Positions 11,739 to 24,215 are shown, numbered from the stretch's first letter. The stretch is 64,000 nt of DNA from Luidia sarsii (GCA_949987565.1 OX465111.1:963001-1027000), one strand, 5' to 3'. The notes: a model not told the origin generated them from the letters alone. A program made the numbers and translations.

Positions 11739-13347
11739 TTAAGGGCATTTCCACGGTGACTCGCGTTACATTTTAGTCTGTTTTGAAACATTTATAATCA
11801 CATATCTACTGAAATGTAGTAGCACAAAAATCAACTTCATTTGTGTAGATACCAACTGACACTAGGTATACATTAACACTTACAAAACATGATCTCAACT
11901 GATAACAATACTTTAATTGTCTTGTAATTATACCGTGACTCGCGTTACACAAAAAGGAAAGCACTAAAATCAGCTTGGGTTTAAATCAAATTTCTCCTCA
12001 AACTATGAATTGGATAAAACAATGAATAGTTATCAGAAGCTCACAACCCTATATCATTTCTACATCTCCTAAAATAAAATACATTTCCCAACCAATTTTG
12101 ATAAAAATGATAATTAATTGATGTGACTCGCGTTACCGTGACTCGCGTTACTTCAAAATTACCATAGACTATGTACACACTACCTTGATTCTATGTGTGT
12201 ATAGTTATAATTTTCAGGTTTGGAGTGGTGTGAGAAGACAAACAGTTGCCTAATCAACCAACAACATTTTCATATGATGAATGATAAAAGATTTACACAA
12301 CACAATGTACTTCAAAGAATTGGTGCAGTACCGCCGCTCCAAAAAAAAAAGTTGGTAAATGGGTTATTTTGAATGAATACGACATTGTTGTAATGGCCAG
12401 GATGGTTGACTGTGAATGGCAGCTTCACCTTTCTCACCAGTTTCTGTAAAATTTTAACTGAGACAGTGGGCCACTTCCTACTATGGTATGTTGGCCAGCT
12501 GGCTCCATGACACAAACTTGGTAATCACCGTTGACATTTTTTTTGACTTCCCCTGGATAACATTTGCCCACGTACACATGCACATCATAAACCACCAGTC
12601 TCGTACAGCAATATCATCAGGCTTATTGTCAGCTTCAGGTACCCTGGTGCATGGAATTGTGGGAAAATGATTGTACTGCCCTCTATTTAAAGGCCAATAA
12701 ACATTACAAAACAATAGGCACTGATGAGAAGATGACAAGCACTGGAACGTCTGTGACTCGCGTTACCCTACTGCTAAGAAATACTGTGACTCGCGTTACA
12801 TGTGACTCGCGTTACCAACTTTCAGTGGCAGAAGCATTATCCTAGGTAGATAACCTAGGGTTTTTGTTGTTGTAATTTGGTTTGTTGTACCTTGAAGGAG
12901 GAGATTTAAAATGGACAAACCCAATACCCCTGGAGTTTTTGTATACAGTTAATTTTTTGTGTAGAATGTGACTCGCGTTACATTGTCACAACCACCTGAT
13001 TTAGCAGGTTTATCCTGAAAAAGCTAGAACAGAAAAGGAATGATTGTCATAAAATGTAATGAGAGAAAGGTCTCATGAAACTATCTCCAAATTTTAACTC
13101 ACCATGAATATTAAAATGGGGTTGTTGAGAGAGAATGAGTAATAGCACTTTTATGGGTCAAAATTTAATAATTACCACACATAATGTTTAAAAGGTGAAA
13201 TTTCCAGTTAAAAGTCAAACAAAGATTAGTTATGGACTTTTTTCCATAACTTTAGTCAATATGCTGTTGGAAAAATACCACCAAATTAAGAAACTCAGTG
13301 AATTTTTTTTTAGTCCATTTTCCCTTTTTCCATGGAAATGCCCTTAA
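11739..13347. mobile_element. Kolobok-like non-autonomous DNA transposon, 1.6 kb, TTAA target duplication
   Basis: TTAA at 11739-11742 and 13344-13347 flanks a 1601-bp unit whose ends are GGGCATTTCCACGG and, inverted, GGGCATTTCCATGG (13 of 14 match). TTAA duplication with RRG..CYY ends fits the Kolobok superfamily better than piggyBac (5'-CCY), from family knowledge. Inside are eight identical direct copies of GTGACTCGCGTTAC. No transposase ORF is present; - strand frames at 12738-12312 look faintly protein-like but carry stops. Probably mobilised by an enzyme encoded elsewhere. Confidence 0.75.
11756..12981 (+). promoter_or_regulatory. Eight copies of a 14-bp motif (candidate transposase or factor binding sites)
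   Basis: GTGACTCGCGTTAC occurs at 11756, 11935, 12123, 12138, 12753, 12786, 12802 and 12968, all on the + strand and all identical. Two pairs (12123/12138 and 12786/12802) are separated by only one or two bases. The motif is a degenerate palindrome, GTRACNCGNGTYAC, as expected for a dimeric binder. Its function is inferred. Confidence 0.55.
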
Positions 13348-13435
13348 CGATATTCCCTGCTTAGCAAATATTCCAAATAATATAGGTATGTAATAGCACC
13401 GGGAGGTTTGCGCCATGTTGGCACTCCGAACCCGG

Positions 13436-13760
13436 TCGGAGTGGCAAGATGGCGCGCGCGTGAGTCAGATTGGGAGTGGCAAGATGGCGCGCGTGAGTCA
13501 GATTGGGAGTGGCAAGATGGCGCGCGTGAGTCAGATTGGGAGTGGCAAGATGGCGCGCGGATGAGTCAGACGGCGTCCGAAACGGGCGTCTAGAGCTAGG
13601 TCTAGGTCTCCCCACTATTGGAAATACACGGAGATGCGAAGACTATAGCACTAGCCGTAGCTCTGGAAGCCCGTTTCGGACACGGCCTCGGATTGGGAGT
13701 GGCAAGATGGCGCAGCGGGTGAGTTAGATACGGAGTGACAAGATGGCGCCTCAATGGGCC
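13436..13760 (+). repeat. 33-bp tandem repeat with AAGATGGCGC and TGAGTCA motifs, split by a MITE
   Basis: GGCAAGATGGCGCGCGTGAG recurs at 13443, 13478, 13511 and 13544 and, after the inserted MITE, at about 13700 and 13738. Each full unit has a YY1-like AAGATGGCG core and an AP-1-type TGAGTCA. A regulatory role is not shown. Confidence 0.75.
13573..13687. mobile_element. Fold-back MITE, GTCCGAAACGGGC family
   Basis: Inverted arms GTCCGAAACGGGCGTCTAGA and, from the right, GTGTCCGAAACGGGCTTCCA; the interior TAGGTCTAGGTCTCCCCACT matches the copy at 54075. It interrupts the 33-bp repeat array. Confidence 0.75.
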
Positions 13761-14524
13761 GGCACGCGACACTACACACGAGGATCGTGCTGCCACACTC
13801 CCTCTGCAAATCAAAAATCAAACATCAAAATCCCTGCGGTCGCTCCCGTTCCCAGGACAACGCATTATAAAGACCGCGGCCTCGCGCAGGTTTGACCGGC
13901 TCGTGACATCTCACCGGGCAGGTGCCGTCTTTGATTAACGAGAGGGGCCACCCGGTAGACAAGGCGGTGGCTTGCTAGCGGAGCGCTGCCCAGCCCCCAA
14001 CCCGCAACCCGCGCTAGCACCCGAGAGAGACACGCTGTATACACCGTTCTGACGAAGAACGAGTCTAAATGGAGCTCGTGACCCATTTGACAAACAGAAG
14101 CCGCCGATATAAAGACGGTCCAGCGTTGCCACGCCAACCGCTAACCCACAATGGGCCAAATTCAAAGGCCCCTTTTTTTCCGACGACCGTGAGACATACA
14201 TAATGAGGAGCGTATTTTGATCGCCGTCAATGATATGAATGGACTATTACACGCGGGTAGAAATTGTCAAGTCAAACCTCGCACACAAAATACGGATTCA
14301 TAGCACGCTACCCAGACCTCTAAATATCTTAGGTTAGTATTACCAACGTCAAATTTGGGGTCAAAATCGTAGACGAGCGTCCATATGTCAACAGGTTGTC
14401 ATAGCAACAAGACACCCTGACTAAAGAACTACACTATGGAGGGGGGAATACAAAGCTAGACTTTCTCAGTCCGTCCAGCGTTACATTCCGCGGGGAAGTC
14501 GATGCTGAAATATCCCCCAAATGG

Positions 14525-14690
14525 TTGATTGAGTGTGTTCGACACCCAGACCTGGTCCCCGAGCAAAGACTAGTTGACTGTTTGGGGAAGGCCACCTCTT
14601 AAGAGCCGGGTGGCTCAGATGGTAAGAGCGCTGGTACATTAAGCCAGAGGTCTCGGGTTCAAGTCCCGGTCATGTGAAGTTTTCTTTGCT
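14525..14690 (+). mobile_element. SINE family B copy
   Basis: CAAAGACTAGTTGACTG and GGAAGGCCACC are followed by a tRNA-Thr-like module with A box TGGCTCAGATGG and B box GGTTCAAGTCC. The acceptor stem is mismatched, so it is not a functional tRNA. Confidence 0.65.
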
Positions 14691-14984
14691 TTTTTTCATA
14701 GATAGGATAATAACGATGATAATAATTCGATGTTTAGTGATCGTTGTCTCGTCAAAGCGAAATAATTGGATGGGGTTTGGTGGAATTATGAGAAGAATTG
14801 ATCTCGATTTATCTACCTGCAACCTGTTTCCCCCTTTCTTATAACTTGTCCCAATTCAAACGTAAGATAAACGTTCATCTTTCTTCCTCCTAGATCTATC
14901 ATGTTCTTATCCTTATTACTTTCTTTTAGCCCTCACATTTTGAGGCTTTGTGTTGGGCGACATTCAGAAAAACAATCTCAAGTA

Positions 14985-15095
14985 ATATGCACAAATGTTG
15001 CAAACTTCTTACTGACTAAAAATGACCGTAATGCAAATATCACAAATTAGGAGGGACTGACGTATAAGGTCCTGCTGGGATCGAAACGTCAAGCC
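14985..15095 (+). repeat. Dispersed repeat family 1 copy, rearranged
   Basis: GCACAAATGTTGCAAACTTC and ACTGACTAAAAATGACC precede GGAGGGACTGACG, after which the tail appears inverted (AAGGTCCTGCTGGGATCGAA). Confidence 0.65.
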
Positions 15096-15719
15096 CTCCT
15101 CATTTTCGTGATGAGTTCGTGTCGCCATTCTTTCCATCCTGCCGGATGTAATGATATGCGGAGACATGACGAAAACGAAGCCCGGATTTGGAACGACTGG
15201 TTGTCCGTAGTCTTCGTTCGAGTCTTGGGAAGTAAATTAATGAGGCCTCTGCTGGTCCGATGATGAACCAAGAGGTCACCGGTCTCCAGGAACAATAGCA
15301 AGGGCAGATTTTAAAATAATATGAGGACGAAAACACCGCTAATTAGTGAATTATTTATAGGTGGTTTTTTTTTAGAGGGAGGTTGTTCGAAATGGTTTCT
15401 GGCAGACGAATTAGTTGCAGGGCCAAAACTCTCTAAATGCAAAAGAGTGAATAATTCACTCTCTCAAGGAGTGAAAATCGCTCCAAAAAGCTTGAACCGC
15501 TGAAAAAAGAGTGACAAATACTGTCAAAGACGTGGGATCCGCTCAGAGTGGAGTGAAATTCCACTCTTGCAAGGAGCCGTATGGAGGACAACTCGAAAAA
15601 GAGATCGACATCAACAACATCGACATGGATCTACAAGTTCATGTAGGCCCATGATGAGACCATCTTCCAGATAGAATGGGGGGCGTTCGAACTACAAAGT
15701 TCTCTAACACAAATGCCTT

Positions 15720-15890
15720 TTGGTGATATACAAAAATGTTGCAAACTGCTTACTGACTAAAGTTACCAAAATGTAAATCTTAAAATTTAGTGGGCCTGAC
15801 GTTTGGATCCTAGCAGGACCTTTCTCAAAGGCAGAGAAAGGTCCTGCTAGGATCGAAACGTCAGGCCCACTCAATTTTAAGATTTACAAA
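15720..15890. repeat. Family 1 fold-back pair
   Basis: The tail is present in both orientations back to back: CCTGACGTTTGGATCCTAGC .. CTTTCTCAAAGG, then GAGAAAGGTCCTGCTAGGAT and CGAAACGTCAGGCCCACT, flanked by inverted TTAAAATTTAGTGGG. It would fold into a long hairpin. Confidence 0.75.
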
Positions 15891-16814
15891 TGCCTTTTAT
15901 ACAAGTCACGATAGAATGGAAATAGGGTCGACTATAGAATGGTCAGTGTCGACTAGATATTAGATGAATATGGGACACTGAGGTTGGTATCGCTGGGATC
16001 AATTGTGTGTTTCCCGCGCGCTCTGTCATCTGGTGTGGAAAGAACTCGCATATACACGCGCAGCTACTCAGCAGACGTAATGGTGTTACGCGATTGGACT
16101 CGTCAGTGCGGCCGAGACGAGTCTAGCGTCTCGGGCCCATTACGCGTGGATGGAGGGACCCAGGGGCTAGCCGTGCGGACCCCCATTAGTCGGGCAGATT
16201 CGGATACGGGCAATCATCGCTTACGGGCAAAGTTAAACCTGGGATCCTTTTTATTTCCAGGTATTTCACCCATCAGAGCCCGGCCCGCAAAGTCATGCTA
16301 ACCGTCCCCACTCCAAGTTCCTACTTAAATAATCAGTCCATATGCCGTAATGGACACCGTGCACTCGTTACACAATATTTATGGTGGCTGGTGGGGCGCT
16401 GTCAAAATGGATGGTTGGCAACGTCGACCCTTCCCTTTGACCAACTTCGGTCACACTGTCGACTGGCTGAATATTATTTGACGAAGGTGATGGGCTGCGT
16501 CAGTCATGCTCAGTCACGAAGTCAGAAAACTATCAATGAATTATTCAGACTAAGGACTGGGCAAACGATCGTGCGCGTTCGTCTGGATTATTTTTTATTT
16601 TTTTATTTTTTTTGGCCCAACCTTTTGTTAAAGGCTTGGGCCCCTTTTGAAATATTTTACATACATTCCCGACCTGCTTTACGATATCATTTTGTCACTT
16701 CCCCTTTAATATTTGTACCTCGTTTACTTCATCTTTAAGTAAGCGGCTTCTTGTCAAGCAAATACAGAAACTGACTGGAAACTTTCGGGGGAAAAAACTG
16801 CCCCAAAAATGGCA

Positions 16815-17645
16815 AAGAAAACTTGATAGGGACTTGAACCCGAGACCTCTGGTTTTGCGTACCAGCGCTCTTACCATCTGAGCTATCCAGCCCTTAGATG
16901 GTGGCCTTCCCTAATAGTCAACTAGTCTTTGGCACACCAGCGCTCTTACCATCTGAGCTATCTAGCCCTTAGATGGTGGCCTTCCCTAATAGTCAACTAG
17001 TCTTTGGCACACCAGCACTCTTACCATCTGAGCTATCCATCCCTTAGATGGTGGCCTTCCCTAATAGTCAACTAGTCTTTGGCACACCAGCGCTCTTACC
17101 ATCTGAGCTATCCAGCCCTTAGATGGTAGCCTTCCCTAATAGCCAACTAGTCTTTGGCACACCAGTGCTCTTACCATCTGAGCTATCCAGCCCTTAGATG
17201 GTAGCCTTCCATAATAGTCAACTAGTCTTTGGCACACCAGCGCTCTTACCATCTGAGCTATCCAGCCCTTAGATGGTGGCCTTCCCTAATAGTCAACTTG
17301 TCTTTGGCACACCAGTGCTCTTACCATCTAAGCTATCCAGCCCTTAGATGGTGGCCTTCCCTAATAGTCAACTAGTCTTTGGCACACCAGCGCTCTTACC
17401 ATCTGAGCTATCCAGCCCTTAGATGGTGGCCTTCCCTAATAGTCAACTAGTCTTTGGCACACCAGCGCTCTTACCATCTGAGCTATCCAGCCCTTAGATG
17501 GTGGCCTTCCCAAATAGTCAACTAATAACTATGCCGGGTGGGGGCGCCAGTCAGAAGCATTTTAACCAAACTGACGTATATCTTCAGGGATCACACCCTC
17601 GTTTTCATTCAAATGCGAACATGGATTCTAGTTAGAGTTTATCAG
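16815..17645 (-). mobile_element. SINE family B copy with internal 75-bp tandem amplification
   Basis: The 3' tRNA half (B box) at 16825-16860 and the 5' SINE body at 17550-17640 bracket about eight 75-bp repeats (16895-17530). Each repeat holds the 5' half of the tRNA-like module, with its A box, plus the spacer CTAGTTGACTATTAGGGAAG on the - strand. Confidence 0.75.
16895..17530 (-). repeat. 75-bp tandem array of half-tRNA units
   Basis: ACTAGTCTTTGGCACACCAG recurs every 75 bp from 16921. Units differ by single substitutions. Each contains the tRNA D arm and the 5' anticodon stem, never the T arm, so the array multiplies A boxes without B boxes. Confidence 0.85.
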
Positions 17646-18004
17646 AAATGTCGAGAAATGTGATTGAATGTGATTGAACAATGACGTGAGCCTAGTCACA
17701 TGATATTTTAAACACATTTAGTCAAAATGATGGTTAATATTGCCTAACATATTTGACGGTGCATATTTTCTGGGGGTTGGGATAAAAAATAATGCGATGT
17801 CGTAGTTCATTTGCAACCTCGGTGTCACAATACAGGAGACGCCAAATCGTGTCCAATTTTCATATCGGTGACTCTCTCTATCCACCGTGCAACCAACAGT
17901 GAATGGCTGCTGCCATAGTGTAGACCTATATCGATCTGGCACACATTGACACACACCCCCACACACGGACCCCACCCCCCTCCCCTACACACACACAGAC
18001 ACAC

Positions 18005-18265
18005 ACATCCTTGTGGAGACATTGCTTTGTTCTCGTGCACTATACAACCGAGTGCGAAACGATGCTCCCATTTCAACCACATTCACTTTCATTGGTAGAA
18101 ATGTGTACCGTGAGTCCCTTATGTATCACACTTCAATATGCGACTGATTCTTACCCATCACAAAATTTCCCGTTTTTGAGTTATTTCCAAATATCAGTTT
18201 CGTGAAAACCTAATTTGTGGAGACCTATACACCTTTGCAATTTCCCTGTGGAGACCTATTCAACC
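18005..18265 (+). repeat. Dispersed repeat D, copy 1
   Basis: Bounded by CCTTGTGGAGACATTGCTTT and CTTTGCAATTTCCCTGTGG. It matches 35327-35585 in reverse across its whole length (e.g. TATACAACCGAGTG, AACCACATTCACTTTC, TTTCGTGAAAACC). GTGGAGACCTA repeats near one end. Confidence 0.75.
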
Positions 18266-18299
18266 TATTGGAATAGGTCTCCACACGGCACTAGATTCA

Positions 18300-18428
18300 T
18301 GCCCACTTACACAACCCCACACACAGGCACAACCCCACACACACAGGCACATACACCCACACACACAGGCACATACACCCACACACAGGCACATACACCC
18401 ACACACAGGCACAACCCCCCACACGCGG
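18300..18428. repeat. CA-rich minisatellite
   Basis: Units of ACACACAGGCACATACACCC and ACACACAGGCACAACCCC. A smaller CA/GT-rich stretch is at 17945-18005. Confidence 0.8.
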
Positions 18429-19385
18429 ACACTCCGGCGAGGCGTGAAAATATCCAGGGTCGTTTGTGAGCGCAGGAGCACGGGCCATCGAGCGAATTGT
18501 CGGCAAGGTGTGAAACCGAGGCAAAAGCATGGCCGGCCGCGCCTTAGCACTGCCGAGAATAACCATCGCATGACGGGCGACAGCCCCTCCCCCTTCCTAC
18601 CCTCCTCCTCCTCCACCTCCTCTTCCTCGCACTGCTCCGGTTGCCATGGAAATACATTACTATAATAGAAACGGCATCAGATATGCAGGGGGGAGGAAGG
18701 GAGGGAATACGTAACCTTGCAATTACGCCTTTAACCGCACACAATGGTCAGTTGTTCGGGAAATTACAACGCCAAAAAAACCCCATTGTTGCTGTACAGC
18801 AGTCGTACTGCATAGCATTGTATATTGTTCTGTAGGGGCCAGAAAGGCACTACCTAGAAATTATCCACAGCAGGCACACACGCCATTGACAAGTGCAATC
18901 GAATAATTACGTTCTGCCTTAAAAACCACAACCTTTATGAAGAGAAATAGTTGATAATGATGTGTGCCTTGAAGGTTACCAAGAGTCGACCTTGATATCA
19001 CTACAATTAACCCCCTCTGATTAAGTTATCCATTTTTTAAATCAAGTTATACCTAACATGTTTCAAAGTACTCGTTGGCTTTTATGACCATAGTTATACA
19101 AAACTCTTTTTTTTTCAAACTAGACGATTAGATCAGACCATCAATGCCCATTCATCTTGCCCGTATGCCCGACACGACCCTCCGCTTAGGAACGTCAGGC
19201 GCTTCCCTCGACGCTGTGAATGCGACGCGGTGACGTCATTTGAATAAACTGCGCATGCGCATGTGTTCTCGATTCTAGGACGGTGTGACGTCATCTGGTC
19301 TCAAAAAACGGACGCCATCGCTAAGAGCGTTCTGCGCAGACTCAGCAGTGCCGGTAGCCCTGAAGTGAGTTTATGTCAGTTTTTC

Positions 19386-19475
19386 CTTTTTCTTACAGAA
19401 GACACAGATATTTTGCTGAGAAGTGCTACTGATTATCCTTTTTCTTACAGAAGACACAGATATTTTACTGATTAG
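19386..19475 (+). repeat. Short direct duplication
   Basis: TTTTTCTTACAGAAGACACA-type sequence (TTCTTACAGAAGACACAGAT then ATTTT.CTGA) occurs twice in tandem. Each includes a splice-acceptor-like TTCTTACAG, but I see no exon. Confidence 0.7.
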
Positions 19476-19627
19476 ATATCTAGATCATGACTCAATGTTC
19501 AACTCGATTGGATCGCCGTGATGGTTAGAAACAGGCAATGGAGCTACACATGTGCACAGGCTAGCTAGGCCATCGGGACCCGGGGTGGATCATGACGTCA
19601 TGACGTTCAGACCCTGCATCGACTAAG

Positions 19628-19893
19628 ACCGTTTTTGAAATGAAGGCTTAGGCTCGGGCTTAGGCTTCGGTCATATTTATCTTACTCACAGGTATCTGAA
19701 AATCACAGGCATCATCACAGGCATCTGAAAATAAGCGTTTGACGCCAATTTTCTTGGTGAATACTCTGCACCTATCGAGTTAACAAACCTTCAAATTCGG
19801 AAACAAACCACAACCTGGATTTTCAGGTTTTGTCAGACCGGAGAGACGAAGCCTGAACCCGAGCCTAAGCCTTTACTTAAAAAAAAACTGGCC
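19628..19893. mobile_element. MITE family M1 (GAAATGAAGGCTTAGGCTCG ends)
   Basis: Left arm GAAATGAAGGCTTAGGCTCG and right arm CCCGAGCCTAAGCCTTTAC. The interior shares CAAACCACAACCTGGATTTT and TCAGGTTTTGTCAGACCGG with the copies at 28.9 and 53.3-53.7 kb. Confidence 0.7.
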
Positions 19894-20544
19894 TAAAATC
19901 GGAATGGAGTTCCAACAAGGTGGACGGAAGCAGAGGAACGGCAAGCTGGTTGCCACCGCTAGAGACCGGCAACGGTGTCCTTTAGTCCACACACTAAGAA
20001 AAATGCTCATTATCGAGACAACGGATAGAAGGGCCGTCTGTGCGGCGATCTTAGGTGGCCAGAAATCATCGGAGGAAAGACCCTGCTATAGGATCGAAAC
20101 GTCGGGCGGTCTACATTTGGGAGATCGGTAATGACTTCATCCCGTTCGGTACAAACGCATTACCGTTCAGATGATCGAGCGCCCCTTATACTTTGCTTAT
20201 TTTCTGACACTGTCTTGTTTTGATTCTGTGATTCTACTTTCGTATTTATAAATGCAGAGCTACAGGAAGGAGATTGCCATTTGAACTGTGATTAGTGCAA
20301 GATAGAACGGGGCCAATTCGAGCCGGTATACAAGGCTTGGGTAGCTGTTTATTTGTTTCACAGGTTGGATCGTGGGCTAATCACCCGATTGGCCGACTTT
20401 TCAGTCCCCGGTCGTAGTCAGGTCTAAGCCCCGGGAGATTACAATGTCAATCGTCAACCTAGCTCTCTCCTAAGGCGTGTATAGTCATGCTATGCTGGCG
20501 CGGGCATTACCCCGGCATCGTGGTGCGCATATTGTTCTCGTTGA

Positions 20545-21085
20545 AGAGAGGAAGAGAGTGAGGGGGAAGAGAGAGAGGGAGAGGGGGGGGAGAGGGGGAA
20601 GAGAGAGGGGGAGAGAGAGGGGGAGAGGGACAGAGAGGGGGAGCGTGATGCAGAGAGAGGGAGAGATGGGGAGGGAGAGAGGGAGAGAGATAGAGGAAGG
20701 GAAAGAGAGGGAGAGGGAGAGAGGTGGAGATAGAGCGAGAAAGAGAGAGGAGAGAGATGGAGAGAGAGAGAGGAGGAGAGTGATAGAGGAAGGGAGAGAG
20801 AGGAGAGAGGGAGAGAGGTGGAGATAGAGCGAGAAAGAAAGAAGAGAGAGATGGAGAGAGAGATGGAGAGAGGGGAGAGAGGGAGAACGTGATGGAGAGA
20901 GAGACGGAGAGATGGAGAGGGATAGAGGGGAGAGAAATAGAAAAAGGGAGAGAGGAAGAGAGAGAGAGAGGTGGAGAGAGAGAGAGAGGAAGAGAGAGGG
21001 GAGAGAGAAAGAGAGAGAGGTAGAGAGAGGGAGAGAAACAGAGAGTGGGAGGGGGAGAGAAAAAAAGAGTAGAGAGAGAGGAGAG
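20545..21085. repeat. Purine-strand GA-rich tract
   Basis: Over 500 bp with almost only G and A on +, mostly GAGAGG and GGGAGA. Long ORFs here on both strands are composition artefacts. Confidence 0.85.
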
Positions 21086-21265
21086 ACAGGAGGTATGGGA
21101 AGCGAGGGTTTATGAGCGAGGCTATTCAAGCCTGACAACCTAATCCATCAATCCAAGACGATCCGCGGGGCTCTGGTGTGTCTACTCGGAGTCGTTGACA
21201 TTTCACACGATAACTGCTTTCTCGACACAAAAGATCCAGCCCTAAGGCTACGTGTATCCGTCCAC

Positions 21266-21320
21266 GAGAGACAGAGAGACAGAGACAGAGACAGAGACAG
21301 AGACAGAGAGAGAGGGAGAC
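21266..21320. repeat. (GAGACA)n microsatellite
   Basis: Six-base units GAGACA with a GAGAGAG tail. A separate short tract 180 bp beyond the GA block. Confidence 0.85.
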
Positions 21321-21939
21321 AGCTCGAGAGAAAACAATATTCCTCCTTCGAGATGAAGCAACCACCACTGCAACCTAAACGGGCTTAAATGGATACTGGT
21401 AATTGTGTACGTCTGAGGCTCAAGAACGATGATGTCTTGGCGATATTTCTCCCTCCCTTCCCCCGTGCAGCTCGTATGACCATGCATAATTGAAATCTCA
21501 TTCTGTGGCCTGGAGTGTGGGGGACGTCAGAAGAGCACGGCGATGCCACTGTAATGGACCGCAAACTGCATTGTGTAATATCTGCGCGCTGAGTTAAATG
21601 CTGGCCTGAAGTCCTCGCCCTAACGCGTCTGTGCGTGAGTGACTGACTGCGCGCGTGTATGCGGGCAGGCAACAAGTGTTACTGTATTGTATTTCCCCCA
21701 CAGCAGTACCGACTGCGTAGACACACAAGGGAAAGGCCAATATCATTTCGACGGGAATGGCAAGAATTACAGCATGCTAACTACGGGGGATAGCATCGAT
21801 AGGCTTCTGTAGCAGTAGCAGCAGTGGCATAGGCACACTGAACACACCAGTTTCATCTTTTGACATGAACGGGAAGATTGACCGCAATCGGAATACTGGA
21901 CGACACCAACTGCTGGGAACTATTGCAGAAGCTGCTGCA

Positions 21940-22690
21940 GCAACAACAACAGCAGCAGAAACAACAGCAGCAACCACATCAACCATATCAACTCCATCAA
22001 CCACATCAACCACATCAACCATATCAACTCCATCAACCACATCAACCACATCAACCACATCAACCATATCAACCACATCAACCATATCAACCACATCAAC
22101 CATATCAACCACATCAACCATATCAACCACATCAACCATATCAACCACATCAACCATATCAACCACATCAACCATATCAACCACATCAACCATATCAACC
22201 ACATCAACCACATCAACTACATTAACCATATCAACCACATCAACTCCATCAACCACATCAACCTTATCAACTACATCAACCACATCAACCACATTAACCA
22301 CATCAACTACATCAACCGCATCAACCACATCAACCACGTTAACCATATCAACCACATCAACTCCATCAACCACATCAACTCCATCAACCACATCAACTCC
22401 ATCAACCACATCAACCATATCAACTACATCAACCACATCAACCATATCAACTACATCAACCACATCAACCACATGAACCACATTAACTACATCAACCGCA
22501 TCAACCACATCAACCATATCAACCATATCAACCACATCAACTCCATCAACCACATCAACTACATCAACCACATCAACCATATCAACCACATCAACCACAT
22601 CAACCATATCAACTACATCAACCACATCAACCACATCAACCACATCAACCACATCAACCATACCAACCACACCAACCACAGCCACAACAC
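21940..22690. repeat. 9/18-bp minisatellite (ATCAACCAC/ATATCAACC)n
   Basis: Nine-base units with CAT, CCAT or TCCAT variants; the unit length divisible by three leaves three frames open (Ser-Thr-Thr, His-Gln-Pro, and Val-Asp on -). It starts in a CAG/CAA-rich segment and ends in ACCACACCAACC. Confidence 0.88.
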
Positions 22691-23462
22691 CAACCACAGC
22701 AACAGGGTGTCTATCCTGCTTACACAACCGCTCATATCACATTAAAATTAATCCACGTTCATTTTCTCGGTCTGAAAGACAAGCAGTCGAATGACATCAG
22801 GTGCAAATCCTTCCAATTATTCAACGCGCGTACTCTTAAACCACGATTTCAAAGTCAAATGCATTCAATGCGCAAAGAATGCGCCTGGAACTATATGAAA
22901 CCGTCCGTCCAAAATGATTTGAATTCCCTGACACTGGGTTTTTTTTCCTTCTTCTTTTTCTTCGTCGCAAGAGCCAATGCTTCCCAGCGTGGAGAAGATG
23001 CAACGAGGTCACACTGCATATATACAGATGGCTTAACCCAATTCAGCCCCTCGCGTTTTACGCATTCTAGATACGGCTGTGACGATACAGAAATGGGAGA
23101 CCCGGACGAAGTGACTGTTGTTCTGATCCCTTGCATCTCAATATACAGCTAATGATATCGAACGTTTTACACTGTACCACGGTAACACATGAATGTCAAG
23201 GCAATATAAGCCTTATTTTGAATCGAGATTGGTCGATATATGAACCGATTAATTGGCTATAAAACCTCTACTGTTGGATTGTAGTAGTAAAAATTAATCC
23301 AAGCATAATTGATAAAGCAAGATGAAGTGTTTTGTAAACTTAATGCAGCGTATTTTCAATCATATCTATTTCTGTCTATTAAATTCGGCACGTGTGTGAC
23401 ATTAATAAAACTCTTCGATTTTGTCCGTTACATTTTTCACCCTGTGATCCCAGCAAGGGCTA

Positions 23463-23465
<3 letters not shown>

Positions 23466-23553
<88 letters not shown>

Positions 23554-24215
23554 AAGAGAGAGACAGAGAGGGAGACAGAGAGAGGGGAGAGGGGAGAGGG
23601 AGAGAGGGAGAGACAGAGAGAGAGATTGAGGGGAGAGGGAGAGAGAGATTGAGGGGGAAGAGAGAGGGAAGAGAGAGAGAGGGGAGAGAGAGAAAGAGCG
23701 AGGGAGAGAGAGAGGAGAGAGATTGGGGAGAGAGGGAGGGGGTACAGACAGAGAGAGAGATAGAGAAAGGAGTATAAAGAGAGGTATAGCGAGGGGTAGA
23801 GAGAGGGAGAGAGACGTAGAGAGAGGGGTACAGAGAGAGGTAGAAAGAGGGAGAGAGAATGGTAGAGAGAGAGGTAGGAAGAGAGGGTAGTATATATAGA
23901 GAGAGGTGATGGATATAGAGGGGTAGAAAGAGAGAGATGGAGAGACAGAGAGGTGGAGAGAGAGGGGAGAGAGAGGGAAAGAGGGAGCGAGATAGAGGGA
24001 GAGATATAGACAGTGAGATGGGTAGAGAGAGATAGAGAGAGATGGGGGAAGAGAGAGAGGTAGAGAGAGGGGAGAGAGGGTGGACAGAGGGGGAGAAGGA
24101 GAGGAGAGAGAGAAGCAGAGAGAGGGGAGGGAGAGAGAAAGTGTTGGAGAGAGAGGGAGTGGGAAGGAGAGGGCGAGAGGGGGGAAGAGAATGAAAGAGT
24201 GGGGGCGAGAGTTAG
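23466..24215. repeat. (GA)n microsatellite grading into GA-rich tract
   Basis: Pure GA from 23466 to about 23552, then GAGAGG/GAGACAG/GGTAGAGA mixtures, including AGAGAGGTAGA units near 23800-23880. Confidence 0.88.

Noticed and set aside
21777..22727. 316-codon Val-Asp-rich ORF on the - strand and Thr/Ser ORF on +
   Set aside because: A 9-bp tandem repeat leaves several frames open on both strands; no non-repeat domain.
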